A stretch of DNA of 28,557 bases from Pigoraptor chileana (taxonomy: Eukaryota; Opisthokonta; Filasterea), in NCBI GenBank assembly GCA_943704495.1, contig CALSCR010000979.1, positions 1 to 28,557 on the forward strand, in the 5' to 3' direction. The notes below the pieces were generated by a model. The model was not told where the DNA came from. It made no database searches and saw only the letters and a program-made list of their open reading frames with translations. Positions 24,841-28,557 of this stretch are shown here, piece after piece. The position numbers and the translations under genes were made by a program. The first letter of the stretch is position 1. The number at the start of each line of letters is the position of its first letter.

Positions 24841-28557
<3,717 letters not shown>

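Overview
The window is nuclear DNA from a eukaryote, most likely a unicellular one. Genes are split by many short introns (mostly about 60-290 nt, GT-AG, donors typically GTGAGT, GTGCGT or GTATGT, acceptors TTGCAG or TGCAG). Intergenic spacers are about 0.6-1.7 kb, and (TG)n/(CA)n microsatellites lie in many introns and spacers. The set of a p38-type MAP kinase, a WNK kinase, a mitochondrial aconitase and a RIG-I-like helicase would suit a protist in or near the opisthokonts. The sequence alone does not fix the lineage.

Layout. 212-487 (+): last exon of a gene cut by the left edge, encoding the end of a PH domain. 488-1842: spacer holding a four-copy tandem of a hairpin-bearing repeat whose relatives also sit in introns of two genes further right. 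1843-5989 (-): a two-exon gene for a 1286-residue protein that joins an unassigned beta-rich N-terminal region, a CHAT (caspase-like) protease domain with its His/Cys dyad, a DECH helicase of the RIG-I/Dicer type and a RIG-I-type zinc-binding C-terminal domain. 6017-6932: spacer between that gene's upstream side and the start of aconitase, with a hairpin cluster. 6933-11861 (+): mitochondrial aconitase in 16 exons, 779 aa. 13538-19973 (+): WNK kinase in 10 exons, 1651 aa. 20794-21970 (-): secreted Cys-containing protein in 3 exons, 312 aa. 22629-24018 (+): Fyv7/CCDC59-like rRNA-processing protein in 6 exons, 197 aa. 24841-28389 and beyond (+): p38-type MAP kinase, 11 exons seen, 315 codons, cut by the right edge.

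The genes do not form an obvious functional cluster. Aconitase is TCA-cycle housekeeping, Fyv7 serves ribosome assembly, and WNK and p38 are stress and osmotic signalling kinases. The main find is the minus-strand gene at 1843-5989. It looks like a single-chain RNA sensor in which the CARD signalling modules of animal RIG-I/MDA5 are replaced by a putative protease. This predicts direct coupling of double-stranded RNA recognition to proteolysis. All joins were made by reading splice sites and checking phase by hand; each complete gene totals a whole number of codons.
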